This document shows positions 1 through 8,186 of a stretch of DNA of 34,502 bases, piece by piece. This DNA comes from JBMFVE01 sp049966155 (GTDB lineage Bacteria > Bacteroidota > Ignavibacteria > Kryptoniales > JAKASW01). The notes beneath the pieces are model-generated. The model saw only the letters and a list, made by a program, of their open reading frames with translations. It was not told where the DNA came from and did no database searches. The position numbers and the translations under genes were made by a program. The DNA is taken from the NCBI GenBank assembly GCA_049966155.1, contig JBMFVE010000019.1, forward strand, positions 1 to 34,502, given 5' to 3'. The first letter of the stretch is position 1, and the number at the start of each line of letters is the position of its first letter.

Positions 1-115
1 TAACAATATATAAACTCCTGCACCCGTGCCTTAATATTAGACCGGTACCGACCAGCTCAATAATACAGGCATCCCAACCACTTCTCTGCGGCTCTATCGC
101 TGCCTATATCGGATT
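1..115. other. Unassigned sequence at the broken end of cas6
   Basis: This stretch lies just beyond the stop of the truncated cas6. Read on the minus strand, all three frames hit stops quickly. None gives the glycine-rich C-terminal motif (GxGxxxxxGxG) that should close a Cas6 protein. I see no terminal inverted repeat, transposase fragment or CRISPR-like direct repeat in the bases available. It may be the end of an inserted or rearranged segment whose remainder is outside the window, but its identity cannot be settled here. Confidence 0.4.
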
Positions 116-814
116 TCAGGATATGCCCTTTACCTTTGTCTCGTCCTCCTTGCCTTCTTTTATCACAACAAGCTTACTCACCTTTTCATAACCGCCTTGC
201 TTTTCAATGTATCCTTTATCGAGGGTACAATTAAATTCGGTGTCCTGTAATTTGTTTTTATATAACGATAGGTATTTATTTAGAATATTATTTCTCAATG
301 CATCGGACAATCTCAAATCATTTGGACGCAAATATTGCGGAAAAAGCTTTCCATTTCTCTCTTCCGGAAATGAAACTGTAATTGGAGAAAGCATGGTAAA
401 ATTCATCCTTCTTTCCCACTTAGGCTCAGGCAAAATCTCCACCTGCTCCACTGCAAATCGATTGTATGCCCTATCTATATAAAACTCCCGTTTTTCGAAA
501 ATTCCAACAACAACGTGCTTTAACGTTTCATTTACAGGCATGCTTATGTACCACCGCATTACGGGTGATAGAATCGTTAAGCGCTTTCGTTCCCTATCAA
601 TTTGGCGATCCTCAACCATTAGTTGTGAAAAGCAAAAATGCTTGAACCGACGGACAAGCCCATCAGGGGAAAATCCGCTTTTGTGTAAAAATTCAGAATA
701 GGAAGGGGAAGATTGTTCAATCCACTTGTATATAACAGATGATAGGCAGTACTGGTAACCGAACGATAATGTTATCCCGCCCCTCAGAGCCCTTACCCTT
801 AGTAGCAGCCGCAT
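116..814 (-). CDS. cas6: CRISPR-associated endoribonuclease Cas6, C-terminally truncated
   Basis: Cas6 cuts the CRISPR precursor transcript inside each repeat to make guide RNAs. The 232-residue product begins with the family's MRLLLRV-type beta strand. It then has a tyrosine-rich helix (YQYCLSSVIYKW, residues 20-31) and the LHKSGF segment with His44 in the position of the catalytic histidine. FKHFCFSQL, LSPITVS and YLRPNDLRLSDALRNN follow, as in the second ferredoxin-like fold. It stops at KVKGIS, about 30 residues before the expected end, so the glycine-rich RNA-binding loop is missing. The following 115 bases do not restore it in any frame. The start is the ATG at 814. No other cas gene or repeat array is in view. 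It is either a decayed gene or a gene cut by a rearrangement. The family assignment is firm; function is doubtful. Confidence 0.85.
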   Translation of the reverse strand: MRLLLRVRALRGGITLSFGYQYCLSSVIYKWIEQSSPSYSEFLHKSGFSPDGLVRRFKHFCFSQLMVEDRQIDRERKRLTILSPVMRWYISMPVNETLKHVVVGIFEKREFYIDRAYNRFAVEQVEILPEPKWERRMNFTMLSPITVSFPEERNGKLFPQYLRPNDLRLSDALRNNILNKYLSLYKNKLQDTEFNCTLDKGYIEKQGGYEKVSKLVVIKEGKEDETKVKGIS

Positions 815-1069
815 TTGTAAACCTGGATTATGATAACCTCCGGTTTTCTAATTCTATCACCGCCCGGTAACTCGCTACCCGCGAATTATCAAGCCTTGTC
901 CGTTGACTTTAAAGAAAATGATCTAAAAAGTCAAGCCCATAAACAAAATTTTTCAACTGGAGCAGTTGTCGTTTCACCGGTAACCGTACAATATGATGGT
1001 TTCTCAGTCAAGACCACGGCATAAAGGAGATTGATCCCTGTCTGGAGTTTGGACTACTTAGTTGTTAGA

Positions 1070-1098
1070 TTAACAGGTTAAAATTTCATTTCTACTAT
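1070..1098 (+). promoter_or_regulatory. Candidate sigma-70-type promoter for the men operon
   Basis: TTAACA at 1070-1075 is followed after 17 bases by TACTAT at 1093-1098. Spacing is ideal for a -35/-10 pair, but the -10 matches the consensus at only four of six bases. It is the best pair I found in the AT-rich stretch ahead of menF. It is a sequence guess only, and promoter consensus in this phylum is not well fixed. Confidence 0.3.
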
Positions 1099-1108
1099 AA
1101 ATCAATTG

Positions 1109-1120
1109 CTAAATATTTAG
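1109..1120. promoter_or_regulatory. 12-base perfect palindrome ahead of menF
   Basis: CTAAATATTTAG is a perfect palindrome placed about 11 bases after the candidate -10 element, so it would overlap the transcription start. That is a plausible operator position for a dimeric regulator. AT-rich palindromes also arise by chance, and no regulator gene is nearby. Confidence 0.25.
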
Positions 1121-1182
1121 AATAATCAATATGAGTTATAAAATGTTGCTCTTCTCATAATAGCTGCATAATATACACACCC

Positions 1183-2598
1183 ATGGAGCGACTTAACAAA
1201 CAGATGGAAAATCAACTAAAAGAGTTCTTAAAAGAAATTTCACGCAAGGTGGGAGCTCATCCAGATGAGAAAAAAATTGTAGCGTTTAGCTTCAGGAGAG
1301 ATCAATTTTTCGATTCTTCCAAAATAAATTCTATTCTGAGGAGTAATACTCCATCTTTTTACATGAGTAGAAAGTCATCAAAGTTCAAACTACTCGCAGT
1401 TGGAAAAGCAATAGAAGTATCTACAAATCGAGAAGGGCAATTTGATGAATTGAAAAACAAAATCAGTCAGGTGAGTAAAAATTTCGTTTCAAATATCGAA
1501 GGTCCTGAGTTTGCTCATTTACCACTGTTCGTGGGTGGCCGACAATTTTATTCACAACCAGGTTCTGAAACCTGGAAGGATTTTCCTGCTTCCTTTTGGT
1601 TTATTCCAAAGTTAATGATTGTAGAACACAATGGCATGTCAGCGGGGATGTTTACAATTATAGACGAAATCAGAAAGATTGATCCTGATAAGGCTGTGCT
1701 AAACCTACTGATGGAACTAAATCGCATTGACCTGGCAGGAGAGTCGAAATCAGCAAAAGTAACCATTAAGTCGATTGAAGGAGATGCCCCGGCCGACAAA
1801 AAGCGATGGGCTGATATGGTAAAGAAAAGTCTTGAAGCAATTGAGAACCAAAAAGTTAAAAAAGTCGTTATATCACGAAAGGTGGAAATAACGGTCTCAT
1901 CAGAGCCTGATTTTTATGTCCTAACAAAACGTTTGGAAAACGATTATCCCGATTGTCATACATTTGTTTTTCATTCTGGCGAATCATTTTTTTTTGGCGC
2001 TACCCCGGAGCGACTTGCAAGTTTTTCACATGGACGAATTTACACAGACGCACTTGCAGGTTCAGCACCTCGTGGAAAAAACATTGAAGAGGATACAGCA
2101 ATCGGCCAACAATTATTAAGCGATTCAAAAAATCTGGCAGAGCAAAAGTTTGTCGTGGATTATATAAAGAACTCACTCCTGGATTATGTCGATGAAATCT
2201 CTGTTCAGCAAGAGCCTCAATTAATGAAACTTGCTAACATTCAGCATCTGCATTCAAAGATTGCAGCAAAATTGAAAGATGACACAGCTATGCTTTCTGT
2301 GGTTGAAAGGCTTCATCCTACACCAGCGGTGTGCGGACAACCCAGGGAAAGCGCACTGGAGTTATTAACAGAACTGGAGGAATACCAGCGCGGAATGTAC
2401 GCAGGAATCATAGGATGGTTTAACTTTAAAGGTGATGGAGAATTTGCTGTGGCAATTCGTTCAGCTCTTGCTAAAAATAACAAAGTTACTGCTTTTGCGG
2501 GGTGTGGAATAGTTAAAGGTTCACAGCCTGAGGCTGAATTCAACGAAACGAAACTAAAACTAAAACCAATTCTCTCACTTTTTGAAGATGAAAATTAA
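1183..2598 (+). CDS. menF: Isochorismate synthase MenF
   Basis: MenF converts chorismate to isochorismate, the entry step of menaquinone synthesis. The C-terminal chorismate-binding domain (about residues 205-465) is well preserved. It has KKVVISR with Lys227 at the position of the water-activating lysine, FFFGATPERL (269-278), LAGSAPRG (291-298), HLHSKIAAK (355-363), LHPTPAVCGQP (377-387) and the closing GCGIVKGS motif (440-447). The N-terminal 200 residues are the variable part of the family. The ATG at 1183 has only a weak ribosome site; an in-frame ATG at 1204 is possible. The 3' end overlaps menD by 11 bases, which implies translational coupling. Related salicylate or 2,3-DHB isochorismate synthases are ruled out by the surrounding men genes. 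Confidence 0.93.
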   Translation: MERLNKQMENQLKEFLKEISRKVGAHPDEKKIVAFSFRRDQFFDSSKINSILRSNTPSFYMSRKSSKFKLLAVGKAIEVSTNREGQFDELKNKISQVSKNFVSNIEGPEFAHLPLFVGGRQFYSQPGSETWKDFPASFWFIPKLMIVEHNGMSAGMFTIIDEIRKIDPDKAVLNLLMELNRIDLAGESKSAKVTIKSIEGDAPADKKRWADMVKKSLEAIENQKVKKVVISRKVEITVSSEPDFYVLTKRLENDYPDCHTFVFHSGESFFFGATPERLASFSHGRIYTDALAGSAPRGKNIEEDTAIGQQLLSDSKNLAEQKFVVDYIKNSLLDYVDEISVQQEPQLMKLANIQHLHSKIAAKLKDDTAMLSVVERLHPTPAVCGQPRESALELLTELEEYQRGMYAGIIGWFNFKGDGEFAVAIRSALAKNNKVTAFAGCGIVKGSQPEAEFNETKLKLKPILSLFEDEN

Positions 2599-4372
2599 CA
2601 GAAACATAGTCTGGGCTGAGACATTTGTCAACGAGCTGGCGCGAAATGGGGTAAAATACGCCTGCCTTTCCCCGGGTTCCAGAAACACCCCCCTTACCAT
2701 TGCATTTGCTTCAAACAGGAAAATAAAGACGTATGTTCATATAGATGAGAGGAGCAGCGGCTTCTTCGCATTGGGACTGGCAAAAGCAACAAGATCACCC
2801 GTTGCAATTGTCTGCACATCCGGTACAGCTACAGCAGAGCTCTATCCAGCTATTGTTGAAGCGTACCAACGCCGGGTACCATTGATAGTCTGTACTGCCG
2901 ACAGACCTCCTGAACTGCATGGCGTTGGTGCCAACCAGACAATTAACCAGTATAATATGTACAAAAATCATATACTGGAATTTTTTGATGCAGGGGTTCC
3001 TCGAATAAGTTTTCGCAGCTTGTTTTATTTAAAAAAAATAGCGGCAACTGCAGTTTACTCGAGTAGTGTAAAGTCGTCAGGGCCTGTCCACATAAACTTC
3101 CCATTTCGCAAGCCGTTCGAGCCAGATGCGATTACTGATGAAGTTGACAATGGTTTGTTTGAGAAAATTATAGAAACTGAAAAAGTAATAGTTCCAGCTA
3201 AGAAGCCTTTTCCCCAGAACAAATTAAACGGCGATATTGAAAAAATTGCCCGTTTAATTTCCACGGTAGAAAAGGGATTGATTGTCGTTGGCCCAAATGA
3301 TGTCGATAAAACATTTACAAGAGAGATAGTCTTATTATCCAGACAAATAGGCTATCCAATCCTGGCTGACGGCGCCTCTCAGCTCCGCTTTGGACCCCAC
3401 AATAAATCTCTTATAATATCAAATCACGATGCAATTTTTAGATCAAAAGAATTCATAGATGCGCACCAACCAGAGCTAATATTGCAGTTCGGACGAACAA
3501 TTACTTCTAAAGGCCTTGAGACATTTTTTGATCATTCAGATGCAACTCGATTCCTGATCAACAAATATGGAGATTGGTTTGATCCATCTCGCGGGGCAAT
3601 TAAGGCAATTGCCTCTGAGCCAGCCATTTTTTGTAGCCAGATTCTCCAGAATCTTAAGATGCAAAAAATGAGACCACGATCAGGAAAATGGATTGAAGAT
3701 TTTATGAATGCCGAAAAAATAGCAAATGAAATTCGAAAAAAAACAATTGAAGCTTCATCATTTCCAGATGAGCCACGTGTAATTGCAGAAGTTCTTGCTT
3801 CCCTTCCATCTCGCTCCCGTATAATGTTATCAAACAGCATGCCTATTAGAGATTTTGATTATTTCGCAGCCAATAATGACGTAGAGATCACCGTCTTCGA
3901 CAACAGAGGCGCAAGCGGCATAGATGGCATTATTTCAACAGCTCTTGGAATTGCCTCAGACCGGCGTTATCCCACTGTTCTCATAACAGGCGATCTTGCT
4001 TTCTATCACGACTCAAACGGACTTCTTGCTGCAAAAAAATATCGCATCCCATTAATTATTGTCCTGATCAATAACAACGGCGGAGGAATTTTTGAGATTC
4101 TTCCTATTTCAAATCATAGAAAGTACTTCAAGGATTACTTCCTCACCCCTCACAATCTGGATTTTGCGAAGGTTGTCAATACTTATGATGGCCTTTATAC
4201 CCTGGTAAGAAGTTGGAGCCATTTAAGAAAATCTCTGAAATCTTCATTTAAAAAGAACACCTTTTCAGTCCTCGAAATTAAAACAAATCCCAAACAATCG
4301 CTGAGAGTCAGAAGGAGATACTGGCAGCTGGTTGAGAAAGCTCTCGATGATCAGCTCATAAAATCAACATAG
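2588..4372 (+). CDS. menD: SEPHCHC synthase MenD (thiamine diphosphate enzyme)
   Basis: MenD joins isochorismate and 2-oxoglutarate, using thiamine diphosphate, to give 2-succinyl-5-enolpyruvyl-6-hydroxy-3-cyclohexene-1-carboxylate. Visible features are SPGSRNTPLT (28-37), HIDERS with Glu54 as the cofactor-activating glutamate, TSGTATAELYPA and ADRPPEL in the N-terminal domain. Near residue 468 is the cofactor motif GDLAFYHDSNGL, followed by NNNGGGIFEILP. The length of about 594 residues suits the family. A TTG at 2582 is also in frame, but the ATG at 2588 starts more typically (MKINRNIVWAE) and keeps a short overlap with menF. It is cotranscribed with menF and menH. Confidence 0.95.
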   Translation: MKINRNIVWAETFVNELARNGVKYACLSPGSRNTPLTIAFASNRKIKTYVHIDERSSGFFALGLAKATRSPVAIVCTSGTATAELYPAIVEAYQRRVPLIVCTADRPPELHGVGANQTINQYNMYKNHILEFFDAGVPRISFRSLFYLKKIAATAVYSSSVKSSGPVHINFPFRKPFEPDAITDEVDNGLFEKIIETEKVIVPAKKPFPQNKLNGDIEKIARLISTVEKGLIVVGPNDVDKTFTREIVLLSRQIGYPILADGASQLRFGPHNKSLIISNHDAIFRSKEFIDAHQPELILQFGRTITSKGLETFFDHSDATRFLINKYGDWFDPSRGAIKAIASEPAIFCSQILQNLKMQKMRPRSGKWIEDFMNAEKIANEIRKKTIEASSFPDEPRVIAEVLASLPSRSRIMLSNSMPIRDFDYFAANNDVEITVFDNRGASGIDGIISTALGIASDRRYPTVLITGDLAFYHDSNGLLAAKKYRIPLIIVLINNNGGGIFEILPISNHRKYFKDYFLTPHNLDFAKVVNTYDGLYTLVRSWSHLRKSLKSSFKKNTFSVLEIKTNPKQSLRVRRRYWQLVEKALDDQLIKST

Positions 4373-4385
4373 CGTGTTTAAACAA

Positions 4386-5219
4386 ATGTTGAAGGATGCA
4401 GCGGGTATTAAGCTCAACATAGAAATACATCATCCGTCTTATGAGTCTCCAGTTGTTTTCATGCTCCATGGATTTACAGGCTCGGGCGAGGATTGGAATG
4501 AAATCATTTCCTTCATTGGAAATAAATTTACATATGTGACAGTCGACATGATTGGTCATGGCAGAAGCAATTCACCTGCAGAAGTTGATTACTACAGAGC
4601 CGAAGCAATAAGCAATCAGCTTTACGAACTTATTAAAATGTTCGATGGAAGAAAAATTGCTATAGTAGGTTATTCAATGGGCGGAAGGGCAGCATTGACA
4701 TTCGCAGCAGTATTTCCGGAAATGCTCAATGCGTTGGTTCTTGAAAGTGCAACCCCAGGCTTAACTGACGATGTTGCAAGGCTGGAGAGAAGAAAGACGG
4801 ATGAAAAACTTGCTGCTTTCATTGAGAGCCACTCAATTGGTGAGTTTGTTGATAAATGGATGAACCAGGATCTCTTTAAATCACAAAAAAAACTGAAAAA
4901 GGAAAAGCTGGAAAGATTGCGCCAGCTAAAAATGAAAAATAATCCAACCGGGCTGGCAAACACGTTAAGGGGGTTCAGCACAGGAGTTATGCCACCTTTA
5001 TACGACAGGCTTGATCAAATAAAGTGCCCAGTCCTTCTCATAACTGGCGAGCTGGATGAAAAATTCTCAGAAACAAATAGGAAAATTTCACATATGTTCC
5101 CTATAGCTGAACATGTTGTGATTGGGAATGCAGGACATAATGTTCACCTTGAAAGACCGAAAGAGTTTTCGATGGCTGTTAAAGACTTCTTAATAAACAG
5201 CCTCTTTAAAGAACCGTAG
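4386..5219 (+). CDS. menH: SHCHC synthase MenH (alpha/beta hydrolase)
   Basis: MenH removes pyruvate from the MenD product to give SHCHC. The 277-residue protein is an alpha/beta hydrolase with the oxyanion segment LHGFTGSGEDW (27-37). The nucleophile is Ser97 in GYSMGG, the acid is probably Asp224 (GELDEKF), and the base is His251 in NAGHNVHLERP. This is the triad arrangement seen in MenH. The start is uncertain: a GTG at 4374, one base after the menD stop, is in frame, and the ATG at 4386 was preferred as the commoner codon. Neither has a strong ribosome site, so translation may depend on coupling to menD. Without its neighbours it would be only 'alpha/beta hydrolase'; the operon makes MenH the natural call. 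Confidence 0.88.
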   Translation: MLKDAAGIKLNIEIHHPSYESPVVFMLHGFTGSGEDWNEIISFIGNKFTYVTVDMIGHGRSNSPAEVDYYRAEAISNQLYELIKMFDGRKIAIVGYSMGGRAALTFAAVFPEMLNALVLESATPGLTDDVARLERRKTDEKLAAFIESHSIGEFVDKWMNQDLFKSQKKLKKEKLERLRQLKMKNNPTGLANTLRGFSTGVMPPLYDRLDQIKCPVLLITGELDEKFSETNRKISHMFPIAEHVVIGNAGHNVHLERPKEFSMAVKDFLINSLFKEP

Positions 5220-5288
5220 GGTTCAAACGACTTCAAAGTTTATCACATAATTGTTAACTTTTTCATGAAAAACATTAAAGGTGTGAAT

Positions 5289-6122
5289 ATGCGTTACAAT
5301 TGGAAGAAGGTAGGAGAGTTCGAAGATATTATTTATGAGAAAATGGACGGTATTGCTAAAATAACGATAAATCGGCCTGAAGTGAGAAATGCCTTCCGAC
5401 CTGAGACCGTAAAGGAAATGTATCAGGCTTTCAGTGATGCAAGGGAAGACCAGACTATTGGCGTCATTCTACTGACGGGTAAGGGCCCTGCAGCTGATGG
5501 CAAATATGCCTTTTGCTCGGGTGGCGACCAGCGTATAAGGGGAGACAAAGGCTACGTTGGGAGAGATGGAGTGCCGAGGCTCAATGTGCTCGATTTGCAG
5601 AAACTTATCAGGAGTATTCCAAAACCCGTAATAGCACTGGTAGCTGGATATGCAATAGGTGGCGGCCATGTTCTGCATGTCGTTTGCGATTTAACGATAG
5701 CTGCAGATAACGCGATCTTTGGACAAACTGGCCCAAGAGTTGGGAGCTTTGATGGCGGGTTTGGAGCAAGCTATTTAGCAAGGATAGTAGGACAGAAGAA
5801 AGCACGTGAAATCTGGTATTTGTGTAATCAGTATACTGCACAGGAAGCACTTGAAATGGGTCTGGTAAACAGGGTTGTACCTGTAGAAAAATTGGAGGAA
5901 GAGGGGGTTGCATGGGCGAAACGGATTCTGGAGCATAGCCCTATGGCAATAAGGCTTCTTAAATCAGCTTTCAACGCAGAACTCGATGGACAGGCGGGGA
6001 TTCAGGAACTGGCCGGCAACGCAACACTTCTTTACTATATGAGCGAAGAAGCTCAGGAGGGAAAGAAGGCATACCTTGAAAAAAGGAAGCCGGAATTTGG
6101 CAAATTTCCTAAACTTCCTTAA
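5289..6122 (+). CDS. menB: 1,4-dihydroxy-2-naphthoyl-CoA synthase MenB
   Basis: MenB is a crotonase-fold enzyme that closes the second ring of the naphthoquinone by an intramolecular Claisen condensation of O-succinylbenzoyl-CoA. The sequence is close to the E. coli type throughout: FCSGGDQ (75-81), GYAIGGGHVLH (120-130), GQTGPRVGSFDGG (145-157), KAREIWYLC (171-179) and the tail DGQAGIQELAGNATLLYYMS. The glycine after QT in the QTG segment is typical of the bicarbonate-dependent group. The ATG at 5289 has AAAGGTG a few bases upstream. An in-frame ATG at 5265 lacks such a site and adds residues outside the family alignment. It lies 69 bases after menH. Confidence 0.96.
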   Translation: MRYNWKKVGEFEDIIYEKMDGIAKITINRPEVRNAFRPETVKEMYQAFSDAREDQTIGVILLTGKGPAADGKYAFCSGGDQRIRGDKGYVGRDGVPRLNVLDLQKLIRSIPKPVIALVAGYAIGGGHVLHVVCDLTIAADNAIFGQTGPRVGSFDGGFGASYLARIVGQKKAREIWYLCNQYTAQEALEMGLVNRVVPVEKLEEEGVAWAKRILEHSPMAIRLLKSAFNAELDGQAGIQELAGNATLLYYMSEEAQEGKKAYLEKRKPEFGKFPKLP

Positions 6123-6234
6123 TTAAATTTGCTTTAGTATAATAATATCAATGAGAGCAAAATGACTCGGCTGATGTGTGAAGGTTATACAGGTTTTCGA
6201 GATTTAAGTTATTATACAAGTATAAGGGCGTAAA

Positions 6235-7134
6235 ATGGCTGATAAAAAAAGAAGCTTTCAATCAAGATTTAACAGCTGGGTTATGGCAAGCCGACCAAAG
6301 ACACTACCGGCGGCAGTTGCTCCTGTAATCGTTGGCTCCGCCCTTGCCATAAGCAAAAGCAAATTTGTCCCGGTTTATTCCCTTATTGCCCTTGCATGCT
6401 CACTCCTCATACAAATTGGAACTAACTTTGCTAATGATCTTTATGACTATCTCAGGGGCGCAGATACTAAAGAAAGAAAAGGACCGGTTAGGGTCCTTGC
6501 ATCCGGCCTGATTTCCGTTAAGGAAATGAAGGCGGGTGTATTTGTGGTCTTTCTGACAGCATTCCTTTTAGGCCTTTATCTTGTAAAGGCTGCAGGTGTG
6601 GTCATTCTTATAATAGGCGTTGCTTCAATTGCTGCTGGAATTGCGTATACCGCAGGGCCATTTCCACTTGCTTATCATGGCCTGGGCGACCTGTTCGTCT
6701 TTACTTTTTTCGGACTTATAGGCACAATGGGAACATATTATTTGCACACTCATGAATTTTCCTTCCTTGCGTTTCTTACATCAGTTCCCATCGGTGCTCT
6801 GGTAACAAATATACTTGTTGTGAACAACTATCGAGACATTGAAGAGGACAGGGCATCAGGGAAAAATACCCTTGCTGTTTTAATAGGCAAAAATTTAACA
6901 CGCTATCAGTATGTTATCCTTACAGTTTTATCATTCCTTGTTCCAGCTATACTTTTCAAATGGTTTGGATATTCAGCATGGATATTCCTTCCATACTTAA
7001 CAATTCCAATAGCATATAAGACAATGGTCATGCTGAAAACTCTTGAAGGTCGACAGCTTAACAAAACATTGGAGCTCACAGCAAAATTATCAGCACTGTA
7101 CGGACTCCTCTTTGCCGTTGGACTCGTTTTGTAA
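6235..7134 (+). CDS. menA: 1,4-dihydroxy-2-naphthoate polyprenyltransferase MenA
   Basis: MenA attaches the polyprenyl side chain to DHNA in the membrane, giving demethylmenaquinone. This is a UbiA-superfamily protein of 299 residues with about eight hydrophobic helices. The first Asp-rich motif is NDLYD (67-71), in the family context of GTNFANDLYDYLRGAD. The second is NNYRDIEEDRASGKNTL, with DIEED at 201-205; both coordinate Mg-diphosphate. ASRPKTLPAAVAPVIVG near the N terminus is characteristic of MenA rather than UbiA or chlorophyll synthases. A 112-base gap separates it from menB. Its stop overlaps the menC start as TAATG. Confidence 0.94.
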   Translation: MADKKRSFQSRFNSWVMASRPKTLPAAVAPVIVGSALAISKSKFVPVYSLIALACSLLIQIGTNFANDLYDYLRGADTKERKGPVRVLASGLISVKEMKAGVFVVFLTAFLLGLYLVKAAGVVILIIGVASIAAGIAYTAGPFPLAYHGLGDLFVFTFFGLIGTMGTYYLHTHEFSFLAFLTSVPIGALVTNILVVNNYRDIEEDRASGKNTLAVLIGKNLTRYQYVILTVLSFLVPAILFKWFGYSAWIFLPYLTIPIAYKTMVMLKTLEGRQLNKTLELTAKLSALYGLLFAVGLVL

Positions 7135-8180
7135 TGAATATTGGGTTTGAATACTCATCATACATACTGAAGTTCCGCAAACCATTTGTAACATCGAAAA
7201 GGATATTTACTGAAAAAAGGGGCCTGATACTAAGTCTAATTTCAGATGCAGGTTTGATTGCGAATGGAGATGTAGCACCGCTACCAGACTTTGGCACGGA
7301 GTCGATTGAAGATGACATAAATGTTCTTAAGTATTTAAAAAATCCTATTGAATTTGATGCTACAGATCCACTTAACAGTATTATTAAAATATGCAGGGAT
7401 TTTCAGGATTATCCTGCACTGAGCTCAGGTATTGAACAAGCGCTTATAAACCTGACATGTGGAACACTCGGAACTGATCTCTCAAACCTTCTTAAAAGAA
7501 ATGCCAACCAAACGCTTTTAGTAAATGGGCTTATAGACCTTATTTCTACAATGGAAGCAAAAGATAGGGCGCTGAAACTTGTAAATGAAGGATTTGAAAC
7601 AATAAAGCTTAAGATTGGTAAAGATGATTTTAAAGAAGACTTTTCCTGCATTAAGGCTGTTCGCGAAGCTGTTGGGGAAGACATCAAAATTCGTGTCGAT
7701 TTAAATGGAAAGTGGTCATTTGATCAGGCTGTCCAAAACCTTAAAATCATTTCGCAATTTGACCTGGAATACGCTGAACAACCAGTATCCAGTATTGATG
7801 AGTTAATTGCACTTTCTAAAGAGGTTTCGATCCCAATTGCTGCTGATGAATCGGTACGTGATATAGAGACTGCCCGGAGAATCCTCGAGACGTCAAATGT
7901 AGCTGTTCTTGTATTGAAGCCAACTATTATAGGGGGACTCCTTCCATCTCTTGAAATTGCAGATCTGGCTCACAGATTTGGTAAAGAGGTTGTAATATCG
8001 TCTGCATTTGAATCTTCAATAGGGAGGCGCCATATTTTTTATGTTGCATCATTAGTGCAGAGCAGTTTAGCTCATGGCCTTTCAACAGGCAGCTTTTTTA
8101 CAAAGGATATCAAACCTGAAAGTTATAGGCTCTCCAGGGGAAGAATTGAAATTTATGATCCAATCCTGAAAAGAGGATAA
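7134..8180 (+). CDS. menC: O-succinylbenzoate synthase MenC
   Basis: MenC dehydrates SHCHC to O-succinylbenzoate. It is an enolase-superfamily enzyme with an N-terminal capping domain and a C-terminal barrel. Catalytic residues can be placed: the KLK pair (Lys158/Lys160), metal ligands Asp189 (RVDLNG), Glu215 (AEQP) and Asp238 (AADES), and the second catalytic Lys262 in VLKPTIIGG. The 348-residue length is usual. The start codon shares its A with the menA stop. N-succinylamino-acid racemases have the same fold, but the operon context decides for MenC. Confidence 0.92.
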   Translation: MNIGFEYSSYILKFRKPFVTSKRIFTEKRGLILSLISDAGLIANGDVAPLPDFGTESIEDDINVLKYLKNPIEFDATDPLNSIIKICRDFQDYPALSSGIEQALINLTCGTLGTDLSNLLKRNANQTLLVNGLIDLISTMEAKDRALKLVNEGFETIKLKIGKDDFKEDFSCIKAVREAVGEDIKIRVDLNGKWSFDQAVQNLKIISQFDLEYAEQPVSSIDELIALSKEVSIPIAADESVRDIETARRILETSNVAVLVLKPTIIGGLLPSLEIADLAHRFGKEVVISSAFESSIGRRHIFYVASLVQSSLAHGLSTGSFFTKDIKPESYRLSRGRIEIYDPILKRG

Positions 8181-8186
8181 ATCATA

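Larger units (their letters stand above)
815..1182. other. Divergent intergenic spacer between cas6 and the men operon
   Basis: This 368-base spacer separates divergently read cas6 and menF. A 64-codon open frame at 830-1024 has no recognisable family, no clear ribosome site and odd composition, so I do not call it. An 8-base inverted repeat lies at 903-910 and 927-934 (TTGACTTT/AAAGTCAA). A shorter one lies at 954-959 and 963-968 (CAACTG/CAGTTG). The AT-rich half from about 1065 probably holds the men promoter. There are no repeated units that would suggest a CRISPR array or leader. Confidence 0.4.

Noticed and set aside
830..1024. 64-codon plus-strand open frame next to cas6
   Set aside because: No ribosome site, no recognisable family, unconvincing composition, and it fills a likely regulatory spacer.
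1..1182. Search for a CRISPR array beside cas6
   Set aside because: No direct repeats of 25-40 bases with regular spacing are present on either strand.
5235..5261. AAAGTT/AACTTT inverted repeat between menH and menB
   Set aside because: Six AT-rich pairs with a 15-base loop are expected by chance in this composition; no supporting promoter or terminator signal.
5469..5913. Several open frames opposite or shifted within menB
   Set aside because: They are shadows of a strongly conserved gene and show no family motifs.
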